Below are positions 63,070 to 64,000 of a stretch of DNA of 64,000 bases, piece by piece. The translations under genes were made by a program, and so were the position numbers. Origin of the DNA: Nocardia sp. (GTDB lineage Bacteria > Actinomycetota > Actinomycetes > Mycobacteriales > Mycobacteriaceae); contig NZ_JAODNK010000074.1 in assembly GCF_025465275.1 (NCBI RefSeq), forward strand, positions 62,001 through 126,000. Direction: 5' to 3'. The notes under the pieces are model-generated. The model was not told where the DNA came from, did no database searches, and saw only the letters and a program-made list of their open reading frames with translations. The stretch's first letter is position 1. Every line of letters starts with the position of its first letter.

Positions 63070-63987
63070 GTGCTGAAATCCCTGCTGCGCTTCACCTCTC
63101 GCCTGATGGGCGCGTACTGGTTCGCCGCGGCTCCCGATTGGGCGCTGGCCCGCCGTCGCGCCGCCACGACCACCGCCAACTCGCGCGCCCCGCGCACGGT
63201 CACGGTGACCGCGGCGCAACTGGCGGGCCTGCCGGTCGAAATCCTCACGCCCCCATCCGCTCCCGCCGATTCTGCGGTGCTCTATCTGCACGGCGGCGGA
63301 TTCGTGATCGGCAGCGCCCGCATGATGCGGCCGCTGACCGGCGCTCTCGCACTCGATATGGGCACCACCATCTACGCACTGGACTACCGGCTCTCCCCCG
63401 AACATCCCCACCCCGCACCCATAGACGACGCAATGGCCGCCTACCGCGAATTACTGGAGCGCGGAATCCCAGCCGAACGCATTGCGGTGGCAGGCGATTC
63501 GGCAGGCGGCGGTCTGGCACTGGAGGTGGGCATGCGCGTACGCGACGAAAACCTGCCCGCCCCAGCAATTCTCGGCCTGATCTGCCCCGTACTGGACTTC
63601 TCCCCCGACTCCGCAGCCTTCCACTGCGGCCGCACCCGCGAACCACTCCTCACCCCGAAGGTCATCGAGCAATTCCTCGACGCCTATCTCCCCGGAATCC
63701 CCGCGGCCCAGCGCCACGCACTCTCCCCGCTCCACCGCGACATCACTGGCCTCCCACCCATAGTGCTCCACTCCGCCAGCGAAGACCCGCTCTCCGGCGA
63801 CGCCCGCCGCCTGGCCGACCGCGCCACCGAACTCGGTGTCCCCCTACGCCATCGCGAGTACCACAAGGTCTGGCACGTCTTCCACGCCATGCCCATGAAG
63901 CCAGGCCGGGAAGCCACCCGAGACCTCGCAGCCATGCTCACCGAAGCCATCTACGGCCACCGCACCGGCTACCGAGCCACCAGCTAG
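63070..63987 (+). CDS. alpha/beta hydrolase, hormone-sensitive-lipase type esterase
   Basis: A 305-aa esterase with HGGG (residues 74-77), the nucleophile S144 in GDSAGG, catalytic Asp in SEDPLSGD and His in HVFHAMPM. GTG start 63070 lies 7 bp after the monooxygenase stop, so it is cotranscribed and probably hydrolyses the ester product. It is complete within the window. Confidence 0.92.
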   Translation: MLKSLLRFTSRLMGAYWFAAAPDWALARRRAATTTANSRAPRTVTVTAAQLAGLPVEILTPPSAPADSAVLYLHGGGFVIGSARMMRPLTGALALDMGTTIYALDYRLSPEHPHPAPIDDAMAAYRELLERGIPAERIAVAGDSAGGGLALEVGMRVRDENLPAPAILGLICPVLDFSPDSAAFHCGRTREPLLTPKVIEQFLDAYLPGIPAAQRHALSPLHRDITGLPPIVLHSASEDPLSGDARRLADRATELGVPLRHREYHKVWHVFHAMPMKPGREATRDLAAMLTEAIYGHRTGYRATS

Positions 63988-64000
63988 CGACGGAAGTCAC

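Overview
The window is high-GC actinobacterial DNA from a mycolic-acid bacterium, most likely a Nocardia or close relative. The evidence is gene content and order. Read right to left, the core genes follow the order I recall for Mycobacterium tuberculosis from about Rv1074c to Rv1110 (fadA3-like thiolase, cbs, metB, greA, DUF4307, mca, Rv1083-like, Rv1084-like, hemolysin III, Z-FPP synthase, coaA, glyA, phoH2, desA2-like, fum, glpX, DUF4245, xseB, xseA, lipid-droplet protein, ispH). Mycothiol amidase, an F420-type oxidoreductase and a Z-farnesyl diphosphate synthase support the same group. These locus numbers come from memory, not from a search.

Layout. 1-7350: ispH, lipid-droplet protein, xseAB, DUF4245, glpX, fumarase. 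7351-10421: accessory FAD monooxygenase with a divergent TetR regulator, and an epoxide-hydrolase-like protein. 10422-21377: desA2-like, LGFP lipoprotein, PIN-PhoH protein, a truncated DUF488 gene, small proteins, a redoxin, glyA behind a predicted ZTP riboswitch, an unannotated 36-residue ORF, DUF885, coaA, a hypothetical and Z-FPP synthase. 21378-27024: hemolysin III, an adenylate cyclase, a membrane protein and a thioredoxin-domain protein. 27025-35290: an accessory island with a three-part chimeric gene (monooxygenase 5' part, AraC HTH, RNA-gene 3' end), a tmRNA-like 3' fragment, a VOC-UbiX-UbiD operon with a divergent AraC regulator, a secreted protein, a deletion scar joining a SnoaL fragment to a TetR fragment, and an esterase. 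35291-40437: Rv1083-like, mca, DUF4307, greA, metB, acyl-CoA dehydrogenase. 40438-44924: accessory membrane and secreted proteins. 44925-48244: cbs, a small secreted protein, thiolase. 48245-64000: mixed core and accessory genes, including BI-1, an LLM oxidoreductase, a methyltransferase, an MFS pump, a second DUF885, rnz, a DUF6153/DUF305 pair that may be copper-linked, an amino-acid permease, and an alcohol dehydrogenase/Baeyer-Villiger monooxygenase/esterase cluster that reads as a pathway from alcohol to ketone to ester to acid plus alcohol.

The intergenic space holds repeat families. Family A (four copies) is about 120 bp with nested inverted repeats whose inner stem changes sequence on both sides from copy to copy, which points to a selected fold. 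Family B (five copies) is about 130 bp around a GGGGTAAC...GTACCCC core and mostly abuts stop codons. Family C (two copies) is a long CGTCATCCCGGC hairpin. Many operons end in perfect GC-rich hairpins.

The observations most worth following are the covarying family A repeats, the 36-residue ORF beside the glyA riboswitch, the chimeric gene at the tmRNA-like scar, and the desaturase homologue that has lost its second iron-binding motif.
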